Shown: positions 48,153-56,965 of the stretch, piece by piece | How positions within the stretch are numbered: the first letter of the stretch is position 1 | How the letters are laid out: every line of letters begins with the position of its first letter | NCBI RefSeq assembly: GCF_009183415.1 | Contig: NZ_WEHU01000001.1 | Location: 248,001 to 312,000 of the forward strand | Direction: 5' to 3' | Length of the DNA stretch: 64,000 bases | Source: Bacillus sp. B1-b2 | GTDB taxonomy: Bacteria > Bacillota > Bacilli > Bacillales > Cytobacillaceae | The notes under the pieces: generated by a model | What the model was told of the DNA's origin: nothing | Seen by the model: the letters and a program-made list of their open reading frames with translations, nothing else | The model's database searches: none | Made by a program: the position numbers and the translations under genes

Positions 48153-48314
48153 ATGCAGGATAATTACCTTGAAAATGAACTTAAAAGGATTAAGGAAATT
48201 GGAATGGAACAATACAAAAAAGAAAAAATGGACAAAGAGGTTACGACCCCTGTATGGAAAAGAGGAGGAGGGGCAACAGTTGACCTTTGGGAAAGGTGGT
48301 ATAATAAGGAATGA
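48153..48314 (+). CDS. small ORF, possible toxin C-terminal remnant
   Basis: 53 residues: a charged helix (ELKRIKEIGMEQYKKEKMDK) followed by a compact aromatic end (VWKRGGGATVDLWERWYNKE). Its stop overlaps the next start (ATGA), indicating coupling. The frame is open for about 30 nt upstream of the ATG without a ribosome-binding site, so it may be the C-terminal end of the preceding effector displaced by a frameshift. Confidence 0.45.
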   Translation: MQDNYLENELKRIKEIGMEQYKKEKMDKEVTTPVWKRGGGATVDLWERWYNKE

Positions 48315-48796
48315 ACTATGGTGTATTTAATAATTTAGTTGAAGATGTAATTCAGTTCTCGAAAAATTTCCAGAGCCAACATTCTAATAATATTTCCAAT
48401 AAAATTAATATTATTAATGATATAAAAAAAGCCGAACATTTAGCTTATGATGAGATTTTTGGCGAGGATGAGTATAATTGGAAAGATATCAGAGAATTGG
48501 AAATGAGTGAAGTTTGGGGTATTTATTACACAATGTCAGAAAACGAAAAGCCTAAAGGATTGGAAGAATTATTAGAAGTTATTGCTGATAATGTGAGAAA
48601 AAGCTCATTTGAATATAGTATATTTTATAACGATGTTGTAGCTGACCTTACTAATTGTGCCATTAATAGAGCGATAAACGGAAAGAATAGCTCTTTTTTT
48701 GAAGAATTGTTTGAGATATATCAACTTGGCGCTTTTCCTTGCGGTTGGAGTGGTGATTATCCAGAGGGAAAAATTATTGCTTTTAAATTGGATTAA
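48311..48796 (+). CDS. probable immunity protein of a polymorphic toxin system
   Basis: 161 residues. The C-terminal FEIYQLGAFPCGWSGDYPEGKIIAF pattern (a GG/PCGW...P-x-G-K) is found in cytoplasmic immunity proteins next to contact-dependent or T7SS toxins in Bacillus. The rest is helical and acidic. It is coupled to the ORF upstream and overlaps the start of the SMI1/KNR4 gene by one base. The toxin it neutralises appears truncated here. Confidence 0.65.
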   Translation: MNYGVFNNLVEDVIQFSKNFQSQHSNNISNKINIINDIKKAEHLAYDEIFGEDEYNWKDIRELEMSEVWGIYYTMSENEKPKGLEELLEVIADNVRKSSFEYSIFYNDVVADLTNCAINRAINGKNSSFFEELFEIYQLGAFPCGWSGDYPEGKIIAFKLD

Positions 48797-49224
48797 TGAG
48801 TATATTACCTGAGAGGCTAAATGAAGTTCTAGGAGAAGAAATATATAAACGTGAAGATAGCAATCTAGTACAGGATGCTTTAATAAGACTAGGTGTAAAC
48901 GCATCGGATACTTTCCAAGAATTTTATATCCAGTATGCAGGCCCTTTTTGGGAAGAGCATGTACCCTTTGAATTACTAGATATAGCAGATGAAGAAAACA
49001 ATATTGAATCATACACACTCATTTCTAGAAAAGAACAGGGTTTTCCAAAGCAATATCTGGTTTTAAGTGAAATGTCAGCAAATGCTGTATTAGTACTGGA
49101 TACTGTAACAGATAAAGTTTATATAGTTAATTTTGAGGCTGGAGATGAACTACTTATTAAAGGTGAGTTAAAGGAAAGTTGGTCATCGTTTTTTGATTTC
49201 TTGAAGGCATATTTTAATTGTTAA
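48796..49224 (+). CDS. SMI1/KNR4 (SUKH) family immunity protein
   Basis: 142 residues. SUKH features: LGVNASDTFQEFYIQYAGPFW (the helix and Tyr/Gly segment), ELLDI, ISRKEQGFPKQYLVLSE and VLDTVTDKVYIVNF, then a C-terminal SWSSFFDFLKAYF helix. This family, including YobK in B. subtilis, protects against LXG nuclease toxins. It ends the accessory toxin/immunity cluster, followed by a hairpin terminator. Confidence 0.8.
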   Translation: MSILPERLNEVLGEEIYKREDSNLVQDALIRLGVNASDTFQEFYIQYAGPFWEEHVPFELLDIADEENNIESYTLISRKEQGFPKQYLVLSEMSANAVLVLDTVTDKVYIVNFEAGDELLIKGELKESWSSFFDFLKAYFNC

Positions 49225-49260
49225 TTATGGTCCAATAAAAGTTAATTCAGAGAGAAACTT

Positions 49261-49298
49261 AAAACCTTGATTGGCTTAATATGCCTTCAAGGTTTTTT
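49261..49298 (+). terminator. rho-independent terminator after SUKH gene
   Basis: AAAACCTTGA (49261-49270) and TCAAGGTTTT (49287-49296) followed by TT. Confidence 0.85.
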
Positions 49299-49339
49299 GA
49301 CTTTAAGAATTTTAAGGTTAAAACAATATCACTTTTGAA

Positions 49340-49965
49340 TCAAAAACTCATGATGGTTAGCAAACTTACGAGATTGGTTGCAGTGACAGTTAAAAAATAC
49401 AACCACACCTTATTACTTGGTCTATATTTGATTTGCACACGAGAATGACAAAGCAAGTAATGCTAAAGTTGGCAACATACAAATATATATGGTTAGTAAT
49501 AAAAAGGAAAGATGTGTGAGCAACATAAACAATGCTTAAATGAGATTCAGAGCTCATGTACTTGGAGTATTGATTTTATATTTGGATTTTGTGAAAAGTA
49601 CGATAAATAGGCGAGATGACATTTTAAGTGGCAGGAAGACTTATGATACTGCAAAACCCACAAACTAAAGTCAATGACAAAGCTCGTAATGTTAAAGATG
49701 GTAACGACACAGATACATAAATCTAATGAATAAAAAGAAAGTGAGGATTTTAGAATGAGACAAAAAGAAAATGATTTAATTGAAAATCGAGAGCTCATGG
49801 TTGTACCATCATGGAGTATCGTGTTAACAGTTGGATGAACTGAACAATAACAAGAATTAGCGAGATGACATTTTACATGGTAGGGGTAGTTTACTGTATG
49901 GAATGGCTAAAAAACTAAAGAGATTGACAAAAGTCGTGGCGATAAACAATGGATCTATAATTTAA
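49340..49965 (+). repeat. three degenerate direct repeats of about 230-290 bp
   Basis: Shared landmarks recur in the same order. AATGACAAAGC-AGTAATGCTAAAG (49444) matches AATGACAAAGCTCGTAATGT (49673) and GATTGACAAAAGTCGTGGCG (49922). GAGCTCATG...TGGAGTAT at 49550 recurs at 49791. GCGAGATGACATTTTA at 49613 recurs at 49860. In one frame the last two copies read RRDDILSGRKTYDTAK and RDDILHGRGSLLYGMAK, so the unit may once have been coding. All copies contain stops. Confidence 0.6.
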
Positions 49966-49978
49966 AAGCTTTCGGGTT

Positions 49979-50045
49979 CAATAAAAAGTTGTTAACGTGT
50001 AACAAAGGGGAATATGTCTAAAAGCATAGGAAGAAATTCCTGTTT
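49979..50045 (+). repeat. 67-bp repeat, copy A (second copy at 63106)
   Basis: Nearly identical to 63106-63171, differing by a few single-base changes. It includes an AAAGGGG-type ribosome-binding site and an ATG at 50014 that opens MSKSIGRNSCF, then diverges between copies after the CCTGTTT. Confidence 0.8.
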
Positions 50046-50320
50046 TATGCTACCACATGTGCTTATCCAATAATATAGACTTCATTCACAAAAACATAAT
50101 AATAATTTTAATGATGAACGTTAAAACCTGAAAACAAAAGGGATTAGACATTCTCTTTATTATAATAGTTATAGAGCTTTCTTCGAATGAGGAATGCTTT
50201 TTATTTTTTCTGAAAATAATACCTGCAATAAAAATATTATATTAATTAATAAAAATTTATTGTAAATCAATAAAAAATAGATTAAAATCAAAAACAGAAT
50301 AAATAAAAGAGGTGCTTTTT
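50046..50320. other. promoter region of the DUF2975 operon
   Basis: AT-rich spacer with GAGGTG before the next gene. No RNA structure or palindrome stands out. Confidence 0.35.
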
Positions 50321-50803
50321 ATGGAAAAAGTAACAACATTGTTTTTAAAAATAGCTGTTATTCTTTTAGGATTCCCAGTTCTTGCTCTGTGCATCTTTTT
50401 GGTGCCTGAGCTGGCGAATCTTGCAGCAAAAATGCTTCCAGAGTTTGCTTTTATAAAATATCTCGTTTTCACCGTTCTTGATGCATCAGTGATACCTTTT
50501 TACTTTGCTTTGTATCTGGCTTTTAAACTCTTACGTTATATTGACAAAAACATAGCTTTCTCCAGTTTATCTGTAAAAGCTTTAAAGAAAATCAAATACT
50601 GTGCCATCACAATCAGTATTTTGCATGTGTTAGTTTGGCCACTTTTCTTTATCTTTGCAGAATTAGACGATGCACCAGGAGTTATCATTGTCGGATTGGT
50701 TGTTCCTTTTGCATCGATGGTTATCGCAGTCTTTACGGCTGTTCTCCAGAAACTTTTACAAGAAGCAATTAATATCAAATCAGAAAATGATTTGACGGTC
50801 TGA
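50321..50803 (+). CDS. DUF2975 family membrane protein
   Basis: 160 residues, four hydrophobic helices. Recognisable DUF2975 features are VALCIFLVPELANLA-like segment 1, YFALYLAFKLLRYIDKNIAFSSLSVKALKKIKYC (loop with the conserved Phe-Ser) and a third and fourth helix ending QKLLQEAINIKSENDLTV. Its stop overlaps the ribosome-binding site of the XRE regulator, a common pairing in Firmicutes. ATG 50321 follows AGAGGTG. Confidence 0.85.
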   Translation: MEKVTTLFLKIAVILLGFPVLALCIFLVPELANLAAKMLPEFAFIKYLVFTVLDASVIPFYFALYLAFKLLRYIDKNIAFSSLSVKALKKIKYCAITISILHVLVWPLFFIFAELDDAPGVIIVGLVVPFASMVIAVFTAVLQKLLQEAINIKSENDLTV

Positions 50804-50814
50804 GGTGAATAAAA

Positions 50815-51030
50815 ATGGCAATTATCATCAATATTGATGTGATGTTAGCAAAAAGGAAAATGAGCGTTACAGAACTTTCGGAGAAGGTTGGAATAACAAT
50901 GGCGAACCTTTCTATATTGAAAAATGGAAAAGCAAAAGCGATTCGATTATCCACTTTAGAGGCAATTTGTAAGGCTTTAGAATGTCAGCCTGGAGATATT
51001 TTAGAATATAAAAGTGACGAAGACAGTTAA
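50815..51030 (+). CDS. XRE-family (YozG-like) helix-turn-helix regulator
   Basis: 71 residues, single HTH_3/HTH_26 domain: MLAKRKMSVTELSEKVGITMANLSILKNGKAKAIRLSTL and CKALECQPGDILEY, the hallmark of the YozG/YozE-type regulators paired with DUF2975 proteins. It probably autoregulates this small operon. GAGGTGAATAAAA precedes the ATG. Confidence 0.9.
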   Translation: MAIIINIDVMLAKRKMSVTELSEKVGITMANLSILKNGKAKAIRLSTLEAICKALECQPGDILEYKSDEDS

Positions 51031-51077
51031 CCATTTCGAGGAAAATTGATTTAACAATTATTAGAGGAGGTATAACT

Positions 51078-52325
51078 ATGGACATTAACCATTTAATTAT
51101 TGACAATATTGCTAACCCTCATGAACTGGAGAGAATGTTTAGAAAAGACCCGAAAACTTTTAAAAAGTCATTCACACACGCATGGGAACAAAATCCTGAT
51201 TCTCAGGTTCTTGGTGTTTGGTATGAAAGATTGCATTTCAAGGAGACGGAATATCCAGAAAAATCTTCTTTGTTTCAAAAAGGTTTCTTATTCATGGGCA
51301 TTTTAGCCATTCTAGCCGGGATATGCACCAGGATCATTTTCCATTTTGTCGAACAGGAAGCAATTGCTCCAATTAATCTGGCTTTTGGTATAATTCCCTT
51401 TATTGCTGCCTACTTTGTTTACAATAATACTCCGAAAAAAAGTATTATTTATTCCCTTGCAGCATTGTTCCTAATTTCCGGGGTTTATCTTAATATGCTG
51501 CCATTAAAGGATAAAGACAGTATTATCCTAGCTTATTTACACCTACCCATATTCTTATGGGCATTGATAGGACTTGCATATACAGGAAATGAATATGCAA
51601 AGGGTAGTACACGATTAGCGTATATTAAATTTAATTTAGAATATTGTATTCTCTACGCCAGCATGGCAGTTAGCGGAATGATACTAGCGGCATTAACCAT
51701 GCAGCTATTTAGCTTTGTTGGCCTTAATATAGAAGACTTCTATTTTAGTAATGTTGTTTTATTTGGTGCTGCTGCTCTCGCTATTGTGGCTGTATACCTG
51801 GTATCAATGAATCTTAAACTTGCTAAGAATATTACACCATATATAGCTAAAATTTTTAGTCCTCTTGTCCTGATTACATTGTTGGTCTATCTTATAACGG
51901 TTATATGGGTCGGAAAAAATCCATTCTTGGACCGCAATTTTCTGATAGTCTTTAACGGAATACTCCTTGGTGTATTGGCCGTTACCATATTTTCCATTAT
52001 TGAGATTGACTCAGACAAGAAAAAGAACCTTTCAGATTATATAAATTTTGCCTTAATTGTTCTTGCTCTTATCATTGATAGTGTGGCTTTGTCGGCCATT
52101 GTGTTTAGACTTTCTTCTTATGGAATTACGCCAAATAGACTTGCTGTTTTAGGAGTAAACATACTAATCTGGGCAAATCTAATTTGGATTATGCTCTCCT
52201 ATATCCGTTTTCTACAAAATAAATCTGGGCCTGCAACTATCCAAGATGCTGTTACTAAGTACTTGCCAGTGTACGGACTTTGGGCAGCTTTCGTTATTTT
52301 TACTTTTCCTATCATTTTTAAATAG
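51078..52325 (+). CDS. polytopic membrane protein (DUF4153-like)
   Basis: 415 residues. A ~70-residue cytoplasmic N-terminus (LERMFRKDPKTFKKSFTHAW) is followed by about 11 hydrophobic helices. The layout resembles the DUF4153-type membrane protein family, but the assignment is tentative. It belongs to the XRE/DUF2975 operon (47 nt gap, GAGGAGG site) and ends at a hairpin terminator. Function unknown. Confidence 0.65.
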   Translation: MDINHLIIDNIANPHELERMFRKDPKTFKKSFTHAWEQNPDSQVLGVWYERLHFKETEYPEKSSLFQKGFLFMGILAILAGICTRIIFHFVEQEAIAPINLAFGIIPFIAAYFVYNNTPKKSIIYSLAALFLISGVYLNMLPLKDKDSIILAYLHLPIFLWALIGLAYTGNEYAKGSTRLAYIKFNLEYCILYASMAVSGMILAALTMQLFSFVGLNIEDFYFSNVVLFGAAALAIVAVYLVSMNLKLAKNITPYIAKIFSPLVLITLLVYLITVIWVGKNPFLDRNFLIVFNGILLGVLAVTIFSIIEIDSDKKKNLSDYINFALIVLALIIDSVALSAIVFRLSSYGITPNRLAVLGVNILIWANLIWIMLSYIRFLQNKSGPATIQDAVTKYLPVYGLWAAFVIFTFPIIFK

Positions 52326-52369
52326 AAAGTCTACAAAAAGCTAACTTTCTTAACCTAGTAAATCCTTAG

Positions 52370-52420
52370 AGCCGATACTATGCAGCTATTAATACAGAGT
52401 TGCATAAAATCGGCTTATTT
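52370..52420 (+). terminator. terminator after the DUF2975-XRE-membrane operon
   Basis: AGCCGAT (52370-52376) and ATCGGCT (52409-52415), with an inner TATGCAGC/GTTGCATA stem, followed by TATTTT. Confidence 0.8.
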
Positions 52421-53009
52421 TCATTACTATAGTTAAATTAAGCTATAGTGTTGCATTTGGATTCTGTGAAATATGTCTAGCTTCATGTGCCCAACAAAAA
52501 AGGACTTCGTGAAACGATAAGCTAAACTAGCATGGATTAATTTAGATTAAATGTGAAAAAATATACATACAATAATGAGAGAATTAGTTGAGGAAGGGTC
52601 ATTAAATAAAAACAAACTACTTCATGTAATTACAAGAACGGATAGAAGAGCAATTGAATCTAAGAAAAAGTTGGTAGGAGGTTAGTAACAAAGACACCAC
52701 TATTATAAATTGGTATAGAGATTGGGTAAATTACCATATTCTAGTAATAATGTCTGCTTACATGTTTTGCGTGTTATTAACGTTTATTAGATTTAAATTC
52801 AGCTTTATCAAGATTCTTCTGTCATTTTCTATATCCCCTTATCTCTTTTTCGAACATTTTACTTGTATTCATTCTCAAATCTTCTTCCCTAATATGCTTT
52901 TTCCATATCATTTATACGAAAGTCGATAATTTTCACGGACGTCATTTCAATCGATACATGCACCCATTCTTTATGTTATTAATAGGATGTTCTAGAAGGG
53001 GTGATAACT
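52421..53009. other. gene-free or degenerate accessory DNA
   Basis: Includes RELVEEGSLNKNKLLHVITR (about 52581) and a hydrophobic frame from about 52710 (WYRDWVNYHILVIMSAYM). Neither has a ribosome-binding site or family features. Confidence 0.3.
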
Positions 53010-53233
53010 ATGCAATGGGAACAAAAAATTAGATCATTGATTGGTCAGCCTTTGGTATTTCATTGGCAAATGGACAAGGAACTTCAGTAGTTTTGTGTGG
53101 TACATCCGGAGGAAAGTTACTTGTAATCGAATATATGTATCAAACACAATTTGCCTTAAAGCAATATGATTTTTATATGAATCAGGACATTAATGGATTT
53201 CCAGCATGTCAGAATCAGCAGCCATTATATTAA
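53010..53233 (+). pseudogene. small Bacillaceae protein gene with one frameshift
   Basis: ATG 53010 follows GGGGTGAT. The first frame encodes MQWEQKIRSLIGQP and then drifts; the second frame resumes ISLANGQGTSVVLCGTSGG, KLLVIEYMYQTQFALKQYDF and ends GFPACQNQQPLY. The total is 224 nt, so a single-base indel near 53050 separates them. The intact form would be ~74 residues; it looks like a Bacillus-type small conserved protein but I cannot name it. A terminator follows directly. Confidence 0.5.
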
Positions 53234-53240
53234 TGAAATG

Positions 53241-53262
53241 TCCCTCTTTTGGAGGGGTTTTT
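53241..53262 (+). terminator. rho-independent terminator
   Basis: CCCTC (53242-53246) and GAGGG (53252-53256) with TTTTT after. Confidence 0.75.
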
Positions 53263-53807
53263 AAATAATTGTTAAACGCACATTCGAAACAAAACCTCGT
53301 AGACAGTTTGGGATTTAAGGGAATGTTTTTTATTAGCTGAAAAACTTCGGTTCACTCATAATAAATTGCAAGCAGGAATCAACGAAAAATGTACAAAGAG
53401 GTATTAGAGGAAGCACTATGAAGCTGTCTGATTACTTCTAATAACTCACTTATAAAAACAAATAAAATTATAGAAAAATTTTAAAATATGTTAAGCTGAA
53501 TGGAGAATTGAGGGGAAATAATGTCATTGTCATTTACATACTTAGTAAGAAGTACTATGCCTAATTAATGGTAAATTCGAAATCTAATATGGTATTACTA
53601 AAATATCTATAAATAAGCTGTCTTCATTACAGGAGATAGTTTCCTTAAAAGTGAATTGGATACATATAATATTTGTATTTTTATATTGATGTTTTCTAGT
53701 AAGTCTTTTTATTAAATAAACTATACGAGATTTGAATGAAGTCTATACACCGATTTTTATTTATCTTTCTTATAAAGATTATATGGTTACTAGCAAGGAG
53801 AGAAACA
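53263..53807. other. intergenic region upstream of the AraC-GH39 gene
   Basis: AT-rich, with no gene recognised. The reading frame of the next gene extends back to 53736 but lacks a ribosome-binding site there. Confidence 0.35.
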
Positions 53808-56312
53808 ATGTCATATCAATATGAACAAATTCATTATCAAGCTGATTTGCCTGTTAAAATATTCACCCATACTGTGGAACGTTATCCTTATCATTGGCAT
53901 GAAGATACGGAAATTCTTCTTATACTTGAAGGAGAATTAGAAATACGTATTGACCGAGAAAGCTACAAACTGGCTACTGGGGATATCTTTTTAGTAAATG
54001 CAAATGAACTTCACTTTATTAATTCACATACTAGCTTTGGAAAAACACAGGTATTGGCACTTCAGATAGATAACCGATATCTTCAGGAACATGGAATAGA
54101 TATGGAGAGTAAGAGATTTTACTTAAACTCTAAAGAGGGAAATGATACTTCCCGATTAATAATGGATGAACTGAAATATATCCTTGCTAATATGATGGAT
54201 TTAATTATCAATAGAAAAAGTCTCTATCATTTAAAAATGAAAAAGTGGTTGCTAGAGCTTGTTGTGATCCTGTTGGAACACTTTGAGGTACCAACAAAAA
54301 CTGACCTCAAGCAGATAGATAGTGATCAGAGGTTATTAGACATATTGAAGTATATGAATAAGCATTGTGTGAAATCAGGTTTGGGATTACAAGATATTGC
54401 GGAAGCGTTTTCTTTGAATCCTCAATATCTATCAAGATATTTTAAGTTAAAAGTTGGAGTGCCTTTGAAAAAAAAATTAGATAGTATGCGTTTAAATAAG
54501 TCATTACTAGCTTTGCGAACAACGGATGAAACAGTGACAGAAATAGCATTGCAATATGGATTTCCTGATAGTAAAGCCTATTATAGGGTATTTAAAGAAG
54601 TACTAGGAATCACTCCTAGTGAATATCGTAATCTCTATACATTGGAAGTGGAAGATGCAATCTCGAAGGACTATCTTAGTATTAATAGTAGTGAATCACT
54701 CGCTAATTTATTTAAGTATCTTAAAAGAGAGAGTTATCATCAAGAATTTCTGAAGAGTGAAACTCAATTTGTTCCTATTGATTTAACTCAAATTCAAAAA
54801 CAGATAGATCACACTTTTACTAATCTACTGACTTTTGGCTATGCTCCACTAGCTTTGAGAAACGACTTTAAAGCACAGCTAAATCAGATTCAACAAGACA
54901 TTGGGTTTAAATATGTTCGTTTTCATGGGGTATTTGCTGACCAGTTACTTGTCTACAATGAAAAAACAGATGGATCCTACTACTTTAATTTTAATAACAT
55001 AGATGTAATATTGGACAACCTAAGTGAAGAAAATGTGAAACCTTTTATCGAAATTGGATTTATGCCAAAGGACTTGGCAAAGACTAAGGATACGATATTC
55101 TTGTGGGGTGCACATGTCTCTCCTCCAAAACAAATGAAGCATTGGAAAGAGTTAATAGAATCATTTATTAGGCATTTGATTAATCGCTATGGGCTTAATG
55201 AAGTTAGAACATGGTATTTTGAGTTTTGGAATGAACCAGAAGTTCCATATTTCTGGAGCGGAACAAGTGAAGAGTTTTTGACTCTTTATACTGAGACATA
55301 TAAATCTATTAAATCCATCGATTCAGAAATTAGGGTAGGAGGATTTAGTAACATTAATTTTGCTAATTATCAATCTTGGATTGCTAATTTTAAGGCTTTC
55401 GCGAAAAAGGAAAGTATTACTTTAGACTTTTTTACTTTTCATGTTTATAATCTTGCAAGAAAACCTAATATCCAATTGGTTGGTCATAGGGAATCGAATG
55501 AATCAGTTATAGAAAGTGTTACACAATTTAGAAGTGTTATGATTGGCGATGAGCAGAATCTTACAAATAATATTGATTCGGTTATGATGACGAGTAAGGA
55601 ATTACATGAAAATTCCAAAGAAGTTTGGATTACCGAATGGAATGGAAATAGTGATAGCAAAGATTTACTTCATGATACATGTTATATGGCTGCCTTTATT
55701 GTCAAAAATGTTATAGAAAACTTTGAAAAAGTAAAAGGGATGGGCTACTGGACATTTACAGATTTATTTGAAGAATTTAAACAGGAACAGCATCTGTTTC
55801 ATGGAGGGTTTGGTCTTATGACCTATAACGGTATAAAAAAGGCTGGATATCATGCTTTTTATTTTTTAAGTAAACTTGGAGATGAGTTAGTAGCCAAAAA
55901 TGAAGACATGATTATTACTAAAAGAGGGGAAGATTATCAAATTCTACTATATAACTATAGTCATCCCAACTATTTATATCGAACCTTTGATTACTCCCAA
56001 TTGTCTCCGATTAGTAGGTATTCTGTTTTTGATAATGAGCAAGTCAAAGCTTATCAAGTTTCTTTACATGGTATTTATGGTAACTACCGTATTAAAAAAC
56101 AATTTGTAAATCGGGAGCAAGGTTCATCCTACGATTCTTGGGTTAATATTGGAGCACCCATAGAAATAGACGATCAGACAATTTGCTACCTAAAAGGAAA
56201 GGCAGAACCAGGTATGAAGATAGAGGATATAGTCACAAATAAGGCATATTCACTGACAACAGAATTGCAACCCCATGAAATTCAATTGATAGAGTTCAAA
56301 AAACGGTATTGA
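53808..56312 (+). CDS. AraC-type regulator fused to a GH39 glycoside hydrolase
   Basis: 834 residues from ATG 53808 (AAGGAGAG 8 nt upstream). Cupin sensor (about 20-90: FTHTVERYPYHWHEDTEILL, GDIFLVNANELHFI). Tandem AraC HTH (about 195-290: LGLQDIAEAFSLNPQYLSRYFK and VTEIALQYGFPDSKAYYRVF with PSEYR). Then a GH39 (beta-xylosidase clan A) barrel from about 370: acid/base Glu476 in FWNEPEV and nucleophile Glu610 in ITEWNG, with a C-terminal beta region to the end. No signal peptide, so both parts are cytoplasmic. The catalytic residues look intact. It precedes two GH3 glycosidases and could both sense and cleave an oligosaccharide. Fusions of this type occur in other Firmicutes. Confidence 0.9.
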   Translation: MSYQYEQIHYQADLPVKIFTHTVERYPYHWHEDTEILLILEGELEIRIDRESYKLATGDIFLVNANELHFINSHTSFGKTQVLALQIDNRYLQEHGIDMESKRFYLNSKEGNDTSRLIMDELKYILANMMDLIINRKSLYHLKMKKWLLELVVILLEHFEVPTKTDLKQIDSDQRLLDILKYMNKHCVKSGLGLQDIAEAFSLNPQYLSRYFKLKVGVPLKKKLDSMRLNKSLLALRTTDETVTEIALQYGFPDSKAYYRVFKEVLGITPSEYRNLYTLEVEDAISKDYLSINSSESLANLFKYLKRESYHQEFLKSETQFVPIDLTQIQKQIDHTFTNLLTFGYAPLALRNDFKAQLNQIQQDIGFKYVRFHGVFADQLLVYNEKTDGSYYFNFNNIDVILDNLSEENVKPFIEIGFMPKDLAKTKDTIFLWGAHVSPPKQMKHWKELIESFIRHLINRYGLNEVRTWYFEFWNEPEVPYFWSGTSEEFLTLYTETYKSIKSIDSEIRVGGFSNINFANYQSWIANFKAFAKKESITLDFFTFHVYNLARKPNIQLVGHRESNESVIESVTQFRSVMIGDEQNLTNNIDSVMMTSKELHENSKEVWITEWNGNSDSKDLLHDTCYMAAFIVKNVIENFEKVKGMGYWTFTDLFEEFKQEQHLFHGGFGLMTYNGIKKAGYHAFYFLSKLGDELVAKNEDMIITKRGEDYQILLYNYSHPNYLYRTFDYSQLSPISRYSVFDNEQVKAYQVSLHGIYGNYRIKKQFVNREQGSSYDSWVNIGAPIEIDDQTICYLKGKAEPGMKIEDIVTNKAYSLTTELQPHEIQLIEFKKRY

Positions 56313-56321
56313 AAATGTGTT

Positions 56322-56362
56322 AAAAGTCATTCGCTAGTGAACATAAAGCGAATGGCTTTTTT
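56322..56362 (+). terminator. rho-independent terminator after AraC-GH39 gene
   Basis: AAAAGTCATTCGCT (56322-56335) and AGCGAATGGCTTTT (56347-56360) with T-run. Confidence 0.9.
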
Positions 56363-56965
56363 ATATACTTGAAGTTCTAATGGTTTATAGAATGCACCTA
56401 CAAATCATTTTATGTCAAAAATCGTAACAACTTTTCATAAGGTTCACTTTATAAAAGGCTCAGTTTTTCAAATGATATTAAAATAGGTCATTTATTGGAG
56501 TTCCAATTCTATAGTATTGGAATGAAGTATGTCTTAGGTCCGTATATACTTGACTTACCTGCTTAGATAGGTGGTCAAGTCATTTGATAACGCTTTCTGT
56601 TTTCTAGATTAGTTAACTGAAAATGGTTAAAACCAAATATAGACAATTAATGTAGACAAAGGAAAAGGTGACTAATTAAAGATCGTACGAAATGAAAGGA
56701 TTAATTTTCTAAGTAGAAAAAGAAGCTTATAAATGCAAAAAAAAGAGAAAGAACTTGCTATGAAAGTGAGAGATAAGAGTTTTTTTAGGTATAAATGAAA
56801 GCGTTAACTTGTTGATTCAAAGATTGATTGTGGTAACAGTGTCATTTTAAAAGACGAGTGTAATATCTCTTTTGACCAAGCAGGTATCCGTAGGCTTATA
56901 TAAAAATTCTACAACGGAATTTGTCTGAAATGAAGATAAGAGCACAAAGGTAGAGGGGGTTCATC
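56363..56965. other. long 5' region of the GH3 gene with inverted repeats
   Basis: About 600 nt with no gene. TTCCAAT (56501-56507)/ATTGGAA (56516-56522) is an inverted repeat. ACTTGAC (56548-56554)/GTCAAGT (56574-56580) forms a hairpin of about 33 nt, not followed by a T-run. A second cre-like string TGATAACGCTTTCT is at 56585. The transcript leader may be long. Confidence 0.45.
56796..56809. promoter_or_regulatory. cre-like site upstream of inverted GH3 gene
   Basis: TGAAAGCGTTAACT, one mismatch from TGWAANCGNTNWCA (last base), 157 nt upstream of the GH3 start. The best cre match in the window. Confidence 0.6.

Noticed and set aside
49547-49798. 83-codon minus-strand ORF over the direct repeats
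   Set aside because: Composition is unlike the neighbours and it does not span repeat copies consistently; treated as a shadow.
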